Of a stretch of DNA of 62,051 bases, positions 7,775-16,479 are shown piece after piece. Position 1 is the first letter of the stretch. Every line of letters starts with the position of its first letter. The notes below the pieces were generated by a model. The model was not told the origin of the DNA. It saw only the letters and a list, made by a program, of their open reading frames with translations, and did not search any database. The position numbers and the translations under genes are program-made. The DNA is from an uncultured bacterium (GTDB lineage: Bacteria > Cyanobacteriota > Vampirovibrionia > Gastranaerophilales > Gastranaerophilaceae): positions 1 to 62,051 of the forward strand of contig CACYTP010000011.1 in assembly GCA_902777385.1 (NCBI GenBank), written 5' to 3'.

Positions 7775-9181
7775 ATGGCAATCGATTTTACACATTCTTA
7801 TGATGCAATGAAACGCCTGCAAGGTACACAAAACACACCGAATACTCAGCGTGCGGATAAAACAGGAAATGCAAACCAAAATTCGAATACTTCTGCAGTT
7901 AAAGAAAATTCATCAGGAGCATCCGAACAAATAAAAGAAAAAATGAACGATTTGTGGAATCAAATTGGGAACTCAGATACCCGACCGGATGGAACTGCTA
8001 ACGCAAATCAACAAACTGCAAATGCTAACTCCACACAGGAAAAAAGTGAGGCCGAAACAAATCGGGAAATAAAAGATGCAAAAGCACAAGAACAAGACAA
8101 AGATGCAATAAAAGCCCGAGAAGAAGCATCCCAAAGTTCGGCTGCAGAAAGTACCGCTCAATCAAGTGATTTAAACGCACGGGGAAAAGATATTTCCTCA
8201 GACACGCAAAAGCTTCAAAAGCAAATGCAAAAAGATACAAAAACTCTTAACAATGAAGTTAAAAAAGCAAATAAAGATATTTCGCAAAATGATAAAATGA
8301 ACTCAAAAGAAGCGGCAGAAATTGCAAAAGCCGAAAAAGAAATACAAGCTGACACCGCAGAACTGGAATCAATAGCCAATGGGGACAAAACCGGCGTAGG
8401 TACAAAAAGTGCGAACTCCCTTACATTAGGCGGAGCAGAGGACACCAATGAAGCTGATGGAACATCAAGTACAAAACATAATGAAGAACAAGCTTCAGGT
8501 GATGATGATGCCTCAAAAATAGAGGAACTCTCATCAAGAATCAACTCAAATGAGACAAAAGTGGCAGCTTCTTCACATAAAATAAAGATTAATGTCGCAA
8601 ACAATCAAAAAGAAATTAAAGTTGCAAGTAAAAATGCACAAGTTGCACAAAAAGCACTACAGGCAGAACAAAAAACATTAAACGCAAACAAAGCTGAAGC
8701 TAATTCAATCACAGAATTCGGACAAAATCTTGAAAAAACAGGTCAAACGGTAGAATCAGCCGGCAAAGTAGTACACACAACAGGTGATGGTATGCAAACA
8801 GCCGGAACAGCTATGATGGGTTATATTCCAACCGCAGCCGCAGGTAAATCTCTGCACAGTGCCGGAGAAGTCGTAACAGATGTCGGAAAAACCGGAGAAA
8901 AAATCGGGCAAGGAGCTCAAAAAGCCGGACAAATAACTCAGGCTGTAGGACAAGCCGCAACAGGTAGTACTAACGCCGCATTGGCTGTCAATGCAAATTC
9001 GATAAAAAATGCTACGAGCAATGTTAATACAACAAAGAAACTTGATACTGCAATAAAAACCACAGGCAAAAAATTAACGAAACAAACTTCTCAAGCAGCT
9101 AAAAATATCAAACAAATGCAAATTAAGGCTCAGGCACTTAAAGAAAAATATCAGGCTAACCAACAAACGGCATTAAGCTAG
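7775..9181 (+). CDS. Hypothetical Ala/Gln/Lys-rich coiled protein with a glycine-heptad helical hairpin
   Basis: A 468-residue protein with no signal peptide, not recognised. Residues 20-310 are polar, low-complexity and probably coiled coil (rich in A, Q, K, E, N and S). Residues about 314-395 are different: Gly recurs every seventh residue (QTVESAG, KVVHTTG, DGMQTAG; then KSLHSAG, EVVTDVG, KTGEKIG, QGAQKAG, QITQAVG) on either side of a short hydrophobic turn, MMGYIPTAAAG. The pattern suggests two amphipathic, Gly-faced helices forming a hairpin. A secreted or membrane-inserting role is a guess. GAGAGAG precedes the ATG. Terminators lie on both sides, so it is a single-gene unit. Confidence 0.65.
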   Translation: MAIDFTHSYDAMKRLQGTQNTPNTQRADKTGNANQNSNTSAVKENSSGASEQIKEKMNDLWNQIGNSDTRPDGTANANQQTANANSTQEKSEAETNREIKDAKAQEQDKDAIKAREEASQSSAAESTAQSSDLNARGKDISSDTQKLQKQMQKDTKTLNNEVKKANKDISQNDKMNSKEAAEIAKAEKEIQADTAELESIANGDKTGVGTKSANSLTLGGAEDTNEADGTSSTKHNEEQASGDDDASKIEELSSRINSNETKVAASSHKIKINVANNQKEIKVASKNAQVAQKALQAEQKTLNANKAEANSITEFGQNLEKTGQTVESAGKVVHTTGDGMQTAGTAMMGYIPTAAAGKSLHSAGEVVTDVGKTGEKIGQGAQKAGQITQAVGQAATGSTNAALAVNANSIKNATSNVNTTKKLDTAIKTTGKKLTKQTSQAAKNIKQMQIKAQALKEKYQANQQTALS

Positions 9182-9187
9182 ATATAA

Positions 9188-9217
9188 CAAAACCCGCAAC
9201 AAAAGTTGCGGGTTTTG
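9188..9217 (+). terminator. Bidirectional terminator
   Basis: A perfect 13-bp stem (CAAAACCCGCAAC / GTTGCGGGTTTTG) with an AAAA loop, between convergent genes. Confidence 0.9.
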
Positions 9218-9241
9218 TGTATTTATCATTATAAATTTACT

Positions 9242-9931
9242 CTACTCTGCAGAATTTTGAACTGTTGTTCCTTCTGCAGGAATTAATAATTTTTGTCCGA
9301 TTGAAAGTCTGTTAGCATCTTTCATATTGTTAAGATTCATAATAGCCTCAACTTTATCACCGGAATATGTACCATAAAATTGTCTTACGATTTTTTCCAT
9401 AGTATCACCGCTTTGGACTTCATACTCTTTATTTGCCTGAGCTACAGAATTTTCAGCAGTACTCTCATCTGATTTTGAACCAAACAGACTAAACTTCTTT
9501 TGCTGAGTTTGAGTTTCCGGCTCTGCAACAGATTCCTGAGCAGTAACCTCCTGCTGAGTTTCAACAGGAGCTGCAACTTCAGCCGGAGCTTTTTCACCAG
9601 TTTTTACATTCATACTAAAATTACCTGAACTCATACCGATAAAAGCAGATACCATAAGAGTAACAATAACACCTGCAGCAAATCCTATGCCTAAATAAAT
9701 AATCGGTGAACGTTCACCTCTGGGTAATTTAAAATCTTTCCAAAGCATATCCAGCTCTTTATCTTTGTTTTGTCTGACATATACTTCCGGAGAATCGTCT
9801 TCCAACGGTTCATTATTCACGCTTGAATCAACAATGTTATTGTCATCAAGGTTATTATACTTCGACAGTGCCTCTAACACGGCAATCTTCTCTTTTGATA
9901 AATTTGATCTTCTGATAGTTGAACTTTTCAT
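9242..9931 (-). CDS. Membrane-anchored LysM domain protein
   Basis: A 229-residue protein with a cytoplasmic acidic N-terminal region (about 1-75), one membrane helix (SPIIYLGIGFAAGVIVTLMV, about 76-100), a Glu/Gln/Ala/Pro linker, and a C-terminal LysM domain (about 170-220). The LysM shows EVQSGDTMEKIVRQFYG and NRLSIGQKLLIP. LysM binds peptidoglycan, so it probably tethers the inner membrane to the wall; no catalytic domain is attached. The ATG at 9931 is preferred over a TTG 15 bases upstream. Confidence 0.85.
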   Translation of the reverse strand: MKSSTIRRSNLSKEKIAVLEALSKYNNLDDNNIVDSSVNNEPLEDDSPEVYVRQNKDKELDMLWKDFKLPRGERSPIIYLGIGFAAGVIVTLMVSAFIGMSSGNFSMNVKTGEKAPAEVAAPVETQQEVTAQESVAEPETQTQQKKFSLFGSKSDESTAENSVAQANKEYEVQSGDTMEKIVRQFYGTYSGDKVEAIMNLNNMKDANRLSIGQKLLIPAEGTTVQNSAE

Positions 9932-10077
9932 ATTCCCATACCCCAATTGCTATCACAACGTGAGATTATAGTATCATAAGCATAGTTCGGTATCAAGCAA
10001 TTGTTAAGTAAAGTGAATAAATAACCTGATAATACGGGAAACAATGTAATAAGAACTTCATTAATCTTTATACAAAC

Positions 10078-10105
10078 TTGAAAAATTCTATGTTCGTGGG
10101 ATAAT
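10078..10105 (+). promoter_or_regulatory. fusA promoter
   Basis: TTGAAA (10078-10083), a 16-bp spacer and GATAAT (10100-10105), about 60 bases before the fusA ATG. The rest of 9947-10165 shows nothing coding. Confidence 0.55.
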
Positions 10106-10165
10106 TTTGTTATGGCTAATTGTTATAAATAGCGAGAGTACACAATATAAAAAAGGAAAAAGAAA

Positions 10166-12253
10166 ATGGCAAGAAAGACTCCATTAGAGAAAATCAGAAA
10201 TATTGGTATTGCTGCTCACATTGATGCCGGCAAAACCACTACAACTGAACGTATCCTGTTTTATACAGGTAAAACTCATAAACTCGGTGAAGTTCACGAC
10301 GGTGCTGCCGTAACCGACTTTATGGAACAAGAAAGAGAAAGAGGTATCACAATCCAATCCGCAGCTGTTACTGCTGAATGGAAAGGGCACCAAATCAATA
10401 TTATTGATACCCCGGGTCACGTTGACTTCACAATTGAAGTAGAACGTTCACTTCGTGTATTGGACGGTGTTGTAGCTGTATTTTGTGCAGTAGGCGGCGT
10501 TCAGTCACAATCTGAAACAGTTTGGAGACAAGCTAACAGATACGAAGTTCCTCGTATGGTATTCGTTAACAAAATGGACAGAACAGGTGCAGATTTCTTC
10601 CGTGTTGTTGAACAAATTAAAACAAGATTAGGCGGTAATGCTGTTCCTATCCAGTTACCTATCGGTGCTGAAGATAAATTTGTAGGTCTTGTTGACTTAA
10701 TGACAATGAAGGCTGAAATTTACACTAACGACTTAGGTACAGATATTAAGGAAGAAGAAATACCTGCTGAATTAGCTGACAAAGCAAAACAAATGAGAGA
10801 TGAAATGGTTGAAGCTATCGCCGGCGAAGACGATGCTTTAATGGAAAAATATTTTGAAGATCCGGATTCTATCACCGTTGAAGAATTAAAAGCAGGTTTG
10901 AGAAAAGCTGTATGTAACAACAAAATCGTTCCTGTTACATGCGGTACAGCATTTAAAAACAAAGGTGTTCAGTTGTTATTGAACAATGTTGTTGATTATA
11001 TGCCATCACCTGTTGATGTAAAAGCTATCGAAGGTGAATTGGAAGACGGCACAAAAGTTGAAAGACATTCATCTGATGATGAACCGTTCTCAGCTTTGGC
11101 ATTCAAGGTTATGACTGATCCGTTCGTAGGTCGTTTAACATTCTTGCGTGTATATTCAGGTAAGATTACTTCAGGTTCTTACGTTCTTAATGCAACTAAC
11201 GGCAAAAAAGAACGTATAGCACGTTTGGTTCGTATGTATGCTGACCAGAGATTAGAAGAAAACGAAGTATACGCAGGTGACATTTGTGCAGCAGTAGGTT
11301 TGAAAGACACTACTACAGGTGATACATTATGTGATGAAAAAGATCCTATCATCTTAGAAAGAATGACTTTCCCTGAACCGGTTATTTCTGTTGCAATCGA
11401 ACCTAAGACAAAAGCTGACCAGGATAAGATGGGTATAGCTCTTCAAAAATTAGCTGAAGAAGATCCGTCATTCAGAGTTAAATCTGATACAGAAACAGGT
11501 CAGACAATTATTTCAGGTATGGGTGAACTTCACCTTGATATTATCGTTGACCGTATGTTAAGAGAATTCAAAGTTGAAGCTAACATCGGTAAGCCACAGG
11601 TTGCATACCGTGAAACTATCAGAGGTAATGCAGATCAGGATTCTAAATTCATCCGTCAGTCAGGTGGTAAAGGTCAATACGGACATTGTAAAGTCAGAAT
11701 TTCACCGGCCGAAGAAAATGCAGGATTTGTATTTGAAAACAAAATCGTTGGTGGTGCTATTCCGAAAGAATACATCGAACCTGCAAGAAAAGGTATGGAA
11801 GAAGCTCTTGAAGGCGGTATCTTAGCAGGATTCCCGATGATAGACGTTAAAGTTGAACTTTATGATGGTTCTTACCACGAAGTCGACTCTTCAGAAATGG
11901 CATTTAAGATTGCCGGTTCTATGGCTATCAAGGAAGGTTGTAAGAAAGCTTCACCTTGTATCTTAGAACCTATGATGAAGGTTGAAATCGAAATTCCTGA
12001 CGAATTTACAGGTACAATTATCGGTGACATTTCAAGACGTCGCGGACGTGTTGAAGGTCAGGAACCTCAGGGTAACACAGGTAATGTAATCGTTAGAGCT
12101 ATTGTTCCATTAGCTAACATGTTCGGTTATGCAACAGACTTACGTTCTAATACGCAAGGTCGTGGAACATTCTCTATGGAATTCCAAAAATACGAACAAG
12201 TTCCGGCTAACGTTGAAAAAGAAATCATCGAGAAAGCGGGAGCGAGCAAGTAA
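10166..12253 (+). CDS. fusA: Elongation factor G
   Basis: The ribosomal translocase GTPase, 695 residues, a normal full length. G motifs are present: [13 protein letters not shown] (G1), GITIQSAA (G2), DTPGH (G3), NKMD (G4). Domain IV carries the conserved [17 protein letters not shown] stretch. AAAAAAGGAAAAAG precedes the ATG. It stands alone with its own promoter and terminator instead of in an rpsL-rpsG-fusA-tuf operon. Confidence 0.98.
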   Translation: MARKTPLEKIRNIGIAAHIDAGKTTTTERILFYTGKTHKLGEVHDGAAVTDFMEQERERGITIQSAAVTAEWKGHQINIIDTPGHVDFTIEVERSLRVLDGVVAVFCAVGGVQSQSETVWRQANRYEVPRMVFVNKMDRTGADFFRVVEQIKTRLGGNAVPIQLPIGAEDKFVGLVDLMTMKAEIYTNDLGTDIKEEEIPAELADKAKQMRDEMVEAIAGEDDALMEKYFEDPDSITVEELKAGLRKAVCNNKIVPVTCGTAFKNKGVQLLLNNVVDYMPSPVDVKAIEGELEDGTKVERHSSDDEPFSALAFKVMTDPFVGRLTFLRVYSGKITSGSYVLNATNGKKERIARLVRMYADQRLEENEVYAGDICAAVGLKDTTTGDTLCDEKDPIILERMTFPEPVISVAIEPKTKADQDKMGIALQKLAEEDPSFRVKSDTETGQTIISGMGELHLDIIVDRMLREFKVEANIGKPQVAYRETIRGNADQDSKFIRQSGGKGQYGHCKVRISPAEENAGFVFENKIVGGAIPKEYIEPARKGMEEALEGGILAGFPMIDVKVELYDGSYHEVDSSEMAFKIAGSMAIKEGCKKASPCILEPMMKVEIEIPDEFTGTIIGDISRRRGRVEGQEPQGNTGNVIVRAIVPLANMFGYATDLRSNTQGRGTFSMEFQKYEQVPANVEKEIIEKAGASK

Positions 12254-12278
12254 TTTAATTACCAAACTTTAATAAATA

Positions 12279-12310
12279 AATGGGGCATCAAATATTTGAT
12301 GCCCCATTTT
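12279..12310 (+). terminator. fusA terminator
   Basis: A 15-bp perfect inverted repeat (AATGGGGCATCAAAT / ATTTGATGCCCCATT) followed by TTTTG. Confidence 0.9.
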
Positions 12311-12328
12311 TGTTTTATTACAACAATT

Positions 12329-12442
12329 TTAGAATTTAATTTTTAAATGTGCTCCAACAGAAGAATCAGAGTACTGACCAATACCCAACTGTCCCATAAA
12401 TAAACATCTTTTCTTTTTGTAATAAATATAAAAGTACAATCC
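12329..12442 (-). pseudogene. Remnant of an outer-membrane beta-barrel C-terminus
   Basis: A short minus-strand frame reads ...FMGQLGIGQYSDSSVGAHLKIKF and stops. Alternating hydrophobic residues and a terminal Phe after a basic residue are what the last strand of an outer-membrane porin looks like. Upstream there is only an AT-rich run with an in-frame TGA and no start or Shine-Dalgarno. I read it as the tail of a deleted porin gene; it could be chance. The rest of 12254-12542 is AT-rich and shows nothing else. Confidence 0.35.
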
Positions 12443-12542
12443 TCATATACTTGTTAAAAATTTTTAGATTGCAAAAATGCTAAAAAAAAATAGTTTACTT
12501 AATAAAAATTGATACACAGAAAAAATTTAAACACTAATAATA

Positions 12543-15050
12543 TTATGCTTTAATTAACTGTTCCATTTTACTGCGATTTTCAAATGAAACATTATCCTCT
12601 TTATCAGATGTTACAACAGTCTTTGAGTTCACAGTATTATTTACATCATAAGATTTTATGGAACGTTTACCCGTCAGTCTTTGCATAAAGTTATAATAAC
12701 CTTTTAAGAAACCTTTTGCATTATCCTGTTTTCTTTCCATTTCAAGAAGTTCATCTCTTGAATGAGCACCAACTGCAACACCTACGGATTTTCTTGTCAA
12801 CCATTCACCAAGCGTTGTATTTGTCAATGTAATCCAGGTCATACCGAACAGAGATTTGTTGTATTGACTTCTGAATGTACTGTTGAACAAGTCAATTAAC
12901 AATGTCTGGTAGAATAATCTCGAACCTTCCTGAACAAATCTTTCTTTGAACTTAGTTTGAGCACCTTCAACATCGTTACCGTTTGATTTCAACATAACCA
13001 TATTATAGTTATCTGTCATCAGGAACCATAATGTAGCTGCTGTTGCGGCTGTTTTTGCAAGATTTGACAACTCAGCGTTAGAAACATTAGAAACAGTATC
13101 AAGATTGAATGATTTTAACAGATTATCACTTACATAATCGTGGAATTTCTTTGCGTCAAAGTTTTCTTTTAATGCACGTTTTCCTATATTATCAATACTC
13201 TTTGCAAGTGCCTCAACATCACCGACTCTGCATAAGAACTGTTTTTCCTCATTAGTTAACTCAGAAGGAGTTTTCTTCTTTAACTGAGAAACGAAGTTTT
13301 CAATGTTATTTGCAAATTCTTCATTCAACTTTAATTCTTTTTGCATATTTTTCGCAATAGTTTCAATTGTGTGTTTATCACTCAACGGAACTTTCACGGT
13401 TGCAGGTTTTTTCGTAAATGCCTTAATAGCTTTATCAACAAGCCTGTAAGGTAATGTAACCGTACTCCAAGCAAATTTGAACGGAGCAATTACAAAGTTT
13501 ACAAACGGCTTAATCTTTTTATCTCTTGCACCCAGACTGATTGATCCGTCAGCATTCTTGGCATAGTTTGCAACTCTTATATAATCTTCTGCCAAATCAG
13601 ACGGTTTCATTACATCAGAATTCTTTGAGAATAAGTTTTTAATAAATCTTGAAGTTTTAGTATATAAGTATCTTGGATAATTCTGTTTTTTCAATGCCGA
13701 ATCGGCAGCCTGTTCAGCTTTTCTTGCAGAAAAACCTGTATCTTCAAGTGCTTTTACTATTTTATTGAAAGTTTCTTCATCAACTCTGTAATCAGGGTTT
13801 GTAGTTAATTTATTATACAATTTCTTGAAAGGTTTGAAGGCATCATTTATAGCACCATCAATAGCTTTAGATTTTCTCAAACCTTTTAATGCAAAGCCGG
13901 CAGCAATTACACCTAACGAAGCCTTTGCAAGTGTGTCTATAGATAATAAAGGTTTTTGCTGAGTTTTACCCATTGTACCATTATTGGCAGCAGAGGCTTT
14001 AAATGAAGTGTCAGGTTTAATATCTTTTTCCGGTGCATTGTTTCTTCTGTTTTCTTCCCTAGCTTCTTCCGGAGTCAGACGCTTAATATGTTTTCCGTTA
14101 GATAAACGAGAGAAAGATTCTGTGAATAATGCGGTCAAACCGGTTGTTAACATAATTCCGGTATTTGAATTATTCATGATTTTTTGCAACGCACCAAATG
14201 TTATCAGGGTAATATATGCATTAATAAATATTCTGCTCATTTCTTGACGGAATCTTACATTCTTTTCATGTTCAGCTTTGTCTTTATCGTCATCCATCAT
14301 TCTTGACAAGTTATAAGCATCATTCGCAAGGAAAATTGCAGGAGGCATACCTGATACAATTCTATTCAAGGAACGTTCATGTTTTGTATCATAATTACCT
14401 GTTTTCGGGTCAAACATTTTCATTTTTCTCTGGAATAAAGCTGAACGGATTTCTTCTTCAGATTTTCCTTCCGCAATTAATTTAGCACGGGTTTCAGCAA
14501 TACCACGCAATGCACTAATCTGAGCTTCTATTTTTGATTCTGCTCTTGTAGATTTCATAAATTGTGAATTATATACAGAATCTGCCCAACTCTTAAACGG
14601 TTTGATTTTTCCAATCATAGCAACAGTACCGTTCATAATATCTGTAGGCAGGTTTCTTAGAACAAGTCCATCTCTTATTAAATGAGGGATGGACTTTTTG
14701 TGGAAAACTATTTCGCCTGTCTTTTCATCTACCTGAAACATTTTCTTTGCAATATCCAATTCAGATGAAGCGACATGGTTATATAAGTCCTCACTTATAT
14801 GACCGAGATGTCTTTTTGAAAATTCCAGAAGCTCAGACTTGAAATATCTGTTACCTTTATTGGCAGCAGTATATAAAAAAGAACCTTTAAATGATAAATC
14901 GGATGAATTATAATTTAAAGGCTCTTTCTTTAACGAATTATTATCTTGAATTGGGGATACCGAGTCCATGAGGGAAAGTTTTTTAGGGGATATTTCGTCC
15001 TCTAACTTCACCTTAGGGGTTATTCTAAATTCGGTTTTCCCTATCAACAT
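12543..15050 (-). CDS. Large lineage-specific membrane-associated protein of unknown function
   Basis: 835 residues, not recognised. The N-terminus is polar and reaches SSDLSFKGSF near residue 55, like the tag of the gene at 1791. Several segments could cross or lie on a membrane: MSRIFINAYITLITFGALQK and the following GIMLTTGLTALF (about 265-300), DTLAKASLGVIAAGFALKG (about 375), PFVNFVIAPFKFAWSTVTL (about 510), and TAATAATLWFLM (about 680). Between them are basic, helical stretches. There is no signal peptide and no catalytic motif I can name. The ATG at 15050 follows a loose AAGGAAAT/AAAGAAA. Length and low complexity suggest a structural or host-facing role, but nothing here proves it. 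Confidence 0.7.
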   Translation of the reverse strand: MLIGKTEFRITPKVKLEDEISPKKLSLMDSVSPIQDNNSLKKEPLNYNSSDLSFKGSFLYTAANKGNRYFKSELLEFSKRHLGHISEDLYNHVASSELDIAKKMFQVDEKTGEIVFHKKSIPHLIRDGLVLRNLPTDIMNGTVAMIGKIKPFKSWADSVYNSQFMKSTRAESKIEAQISALRGIAETRAKLIAEGKSEEEIRSALFQRKMKMFDPKTGNYDTKHERSLNRIVSGMPPAIFLANDAYNLSRMMDDDKDKAEHEKNVRFRQEMSRIFINAYITLITFGALQKIMNNSNTGIMLTTGLTALFTESFSRLSNGKHIKRLTPEEAREENRRNNAPEKDIKPDTSFKASAANNGTMGKTQQKPLLSIDTLAKASLGVIAAGFALKGLRKSKAIDGAINDAFKPFKKLYNKLTTNPDYRVDEETFNKIVKALEDTGFSARKAEQAADSALKKQNYPRYLYTKTSRFIKNLFSKNSDVMKPSDLAEDYIRVANYAKNADGSISLGARDKKIKPFVNFVIAPFKFAWSTVTLPYRLVDKAIKAFTKKPATVKVPLSDKHTIETIAKNMQKELKLNEEFANNIENFVSQLKKKTPSELTNEEKQFLCRVGDVEALAKSIDNIGKRALKENFDAKKFHDYVSDNLLKSFNLDTVSNVSNAELSNLAKTAATAATLWFLMTDNYNMVMLKSNGNDVEGAQTKFKERFVQEGSRLFYQTLLIDLFNSTFRSQYNKSLFGMTWITLTNTTLGEWLTRKSVGVAVGAHSRDELLEMERKQDNAKGFLKGYYNFMQRLTGKRSIKSYDVNNTVNSKTVVTSDKEDNVSFENRSKMEQLIKA

Positions 15051-15225
15051 TTTCTTTTATTTCCTTCCCATTTCCTTTTGCTATTTTTAACCGAATATAA
15101 AATTTTGGCAAGAGGAGTATATACAAAAATTTACACATGTTTACAAATCTGCTAAAAGAGTAGTAATTAAAACTATTTGAGAAGGAAATGATTATCTTTA
15201 TGTAAAATAAAATTTTGAAAATTTG

Positions 15226-16035
15226 TTAATAATCCATTTTCCAACCACTTTCCACAATTCTTGCGGCACAACCCAAACCTTGAGACCAGCGACATCCGTC
15301 TTTTTCTTTAGAACAGCATAAATATAAACCCATAGAATTTGAACCTTTTTTCCAATATTTTTCTGAGTTATCTAAATTACCTGTAAAAGCCAGTGAAGTT
15401 GCTTGTCCTCTATCGGGGAAAAGATGCCCATGATCGTCAAAATAAAATGTAAAAACATCACGACCATATTGATTTGGATTTTTTTCACCATTTACATCAA
15501 TTTCAACACTACCACAGATAGTTTTCATGCTTGATAAATTTGCATACGGTGCTTCTCCGCAATTATAATTACGTTCAGAAAAAAACTGAACAAAAGCCCC
15601 ATTTTCTAACTCTACTGCAGCCCAGCGAAATCTTTGTTGAGTCGAATTTGCACCCTCCAAATAGGTTTTATAATACTTTTCAGTTAATTTTCCATCAGGA
15701 CAATAATCATAGGAACTTCCTTCGCAAACTGCTCTATTAATTTTAACATGTTTTTTCAGATAATCTCTGACAAATGGTCTGAAAAAGGACATATTATAAG
15801 TTGCTGAACCCTCAATAGAACGACCAAAAGAAGTATACGCCAAACTTCCCCCGGCATCTTCTGCAATTTGTCCAAGGGCATTTTCAAGAATTGATACATT
15901 TGCTTTTAACTGATTAACAAGAACTTGTTTTTGATAATTTTGTATCAATGCAGGCAATGTCATAGCCGCAACTACACCGATAATACCGAGGGTGATTAAG
16001 ACTTCGGCAAGAGTAAATGCGGCTTTTTTCCTCAT
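15226..16035 (-). CDS. Type IV prepilin-like (pseudopilin) protein, gene 1
   Basis: 269 residues from ATG 16035: MRKKA then FTLAEVLITLGIIGVVAA, the prepilin peptidase site (cleavage before F) and the N-terminal methylated pilin helix. The soluble part is Cys-rich and contains IDVNGEKNPNQYGRDVFTF, a DxNG..PN..G.D motif like the Ca-binding loop of GspG-type pseudopilins. The two other pilins here share that motif and the ending Cys-hydrophobic-DGW (here ESGWKMDY). The frame stays open upstream through a 249-bp repeat (16036-16284) as far as the poly-G cassette, so a longer product starting at TTG 16263 or, after a one-base G-tract change, at ATG 16372 is possible. The 16035 ATG has no Shine-Dalgarno because the repeat ends right at it. 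Confidence 0.8.
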   Translation of the reverse strand: MRKKAAFTLAEVLITLGIIGVVAAMTLPALIQNYQKQVLVNQLKANVSILENALGQIAEDAGGSLAYTSFGRSIEGSATYNMSFFRPFVRDYLKKHVKINRAVCEGSSYDYCPDGKLTEKYYKTYLEGANSTQQRFRWAAVELENGAFVQFFSERNYNCGEAPYANLSSMKTICGSVEIDVNGEKNPNQYGRDVFTFYFDDHGHLFPDRGQATSLAFTGNLDNSEKYWKKGSNSMGLYLCCSKEKDGCRWSQGLGCAARIVESGWKMDY

Positions 16036-16284
16036 GTCATTGCGAGGAGCAAACAGCTTTGCGACGAAGCAATCCAGCTTTTTTGCAATAACTGAGAATT
16101 TTTGCTTCGCTCTTTTATCTATATTTCTGCAATCTAATGGCTGGATTACTGCCTTGGATTTCTTCCACGCTCCGAGAGTTTCGCTACCTGCACTATGTGC
16201 AAATCGCTCAATCTCGTTGCTATTCGGTACAAGTACCGTACAGAAATCCGCTTCGCAAATCAAGCCTTTGATTTGCTCGTAATG
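16036..16284 (-). mobile_element. MITE-like element with TGTCATT(G/A)CGAG ends
   Basis: About 249 bp bounded by TGTCATTGCGAGGAGCAAA (from 16036) and its inverted counterpart TTTGCTCGTAATGACA (16269-16284). It carries no gene. It belongs to the widespread CATTGCGAGGAGC...GACGAAGCAATCC type of dispersed repeat. The half nearest 16284 matches 61932-62051 closely over about 110 bp. It is inserted directly before the prepilin start and stays free of stops in the prepilin frame. Confidence 0.75.
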
Positions 16285-16301
16285 ACATGTGTCCGCATTA
16301 G

Positions 16302-16347
16302 TAAAATCTTGTAAACCCTTACTACGAGAGGATTTTACCCCCCCCCC
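16302..16347 (-). repeat. Poly-G leader cassette, copy 2
   Basis: Ten G (16338-16347) followed by the TAAAATC...GATTTTA inverted repeat (arms 16302-16308 and 16331-16337) with the same loop as copies 1 and 3. Confidence 0.85.
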
Positions 16348-16372
16348 TGCACATAAATACAGTTATACTCAT
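16322..16372 (-). other. Short leader ORF across the G10 tract of prepilin 1
   Basis: AGGAGG, then ATG (16372), 16 codons and TAG (16322-16324): MSITVFMCRGGGKILS. The G tract lies within the reading frame. With nine G, the frame would run GGVKSSRSKGLQDF and continue without a stop through the element into the prepilin. Confidence 0.6.
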
Positions 16373-16395
16373 AGTTTCAATCCTCCTTTTTTAAT

Positions 16396-16424
16396 AGTAT
16401 AGCATATTTTCTACAGTTATTCAA
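16396..16424 (-). promoter_or_regulatory. Promoter of prepilin 1 leader
   Basis: Minus-strand TTGAAT (16419-16424), a 17-bp spacer and TGC-TATACT (-10 at 16396-16401), about 25 bases before the leader ATG. Confidence 0.65.
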
Positions 16425-16479
16425 TAGGTTGTATAAGTTCAACACACACTATATATACTACTTATAAATTAATCTTGCT

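Noticed and set aside
8215-8604. Minus-strand ORF opposite the Ala/Gln-rich gene
   Set aside because: Compositional mirror of the low-complexity plus-strand gene, with no start signals.
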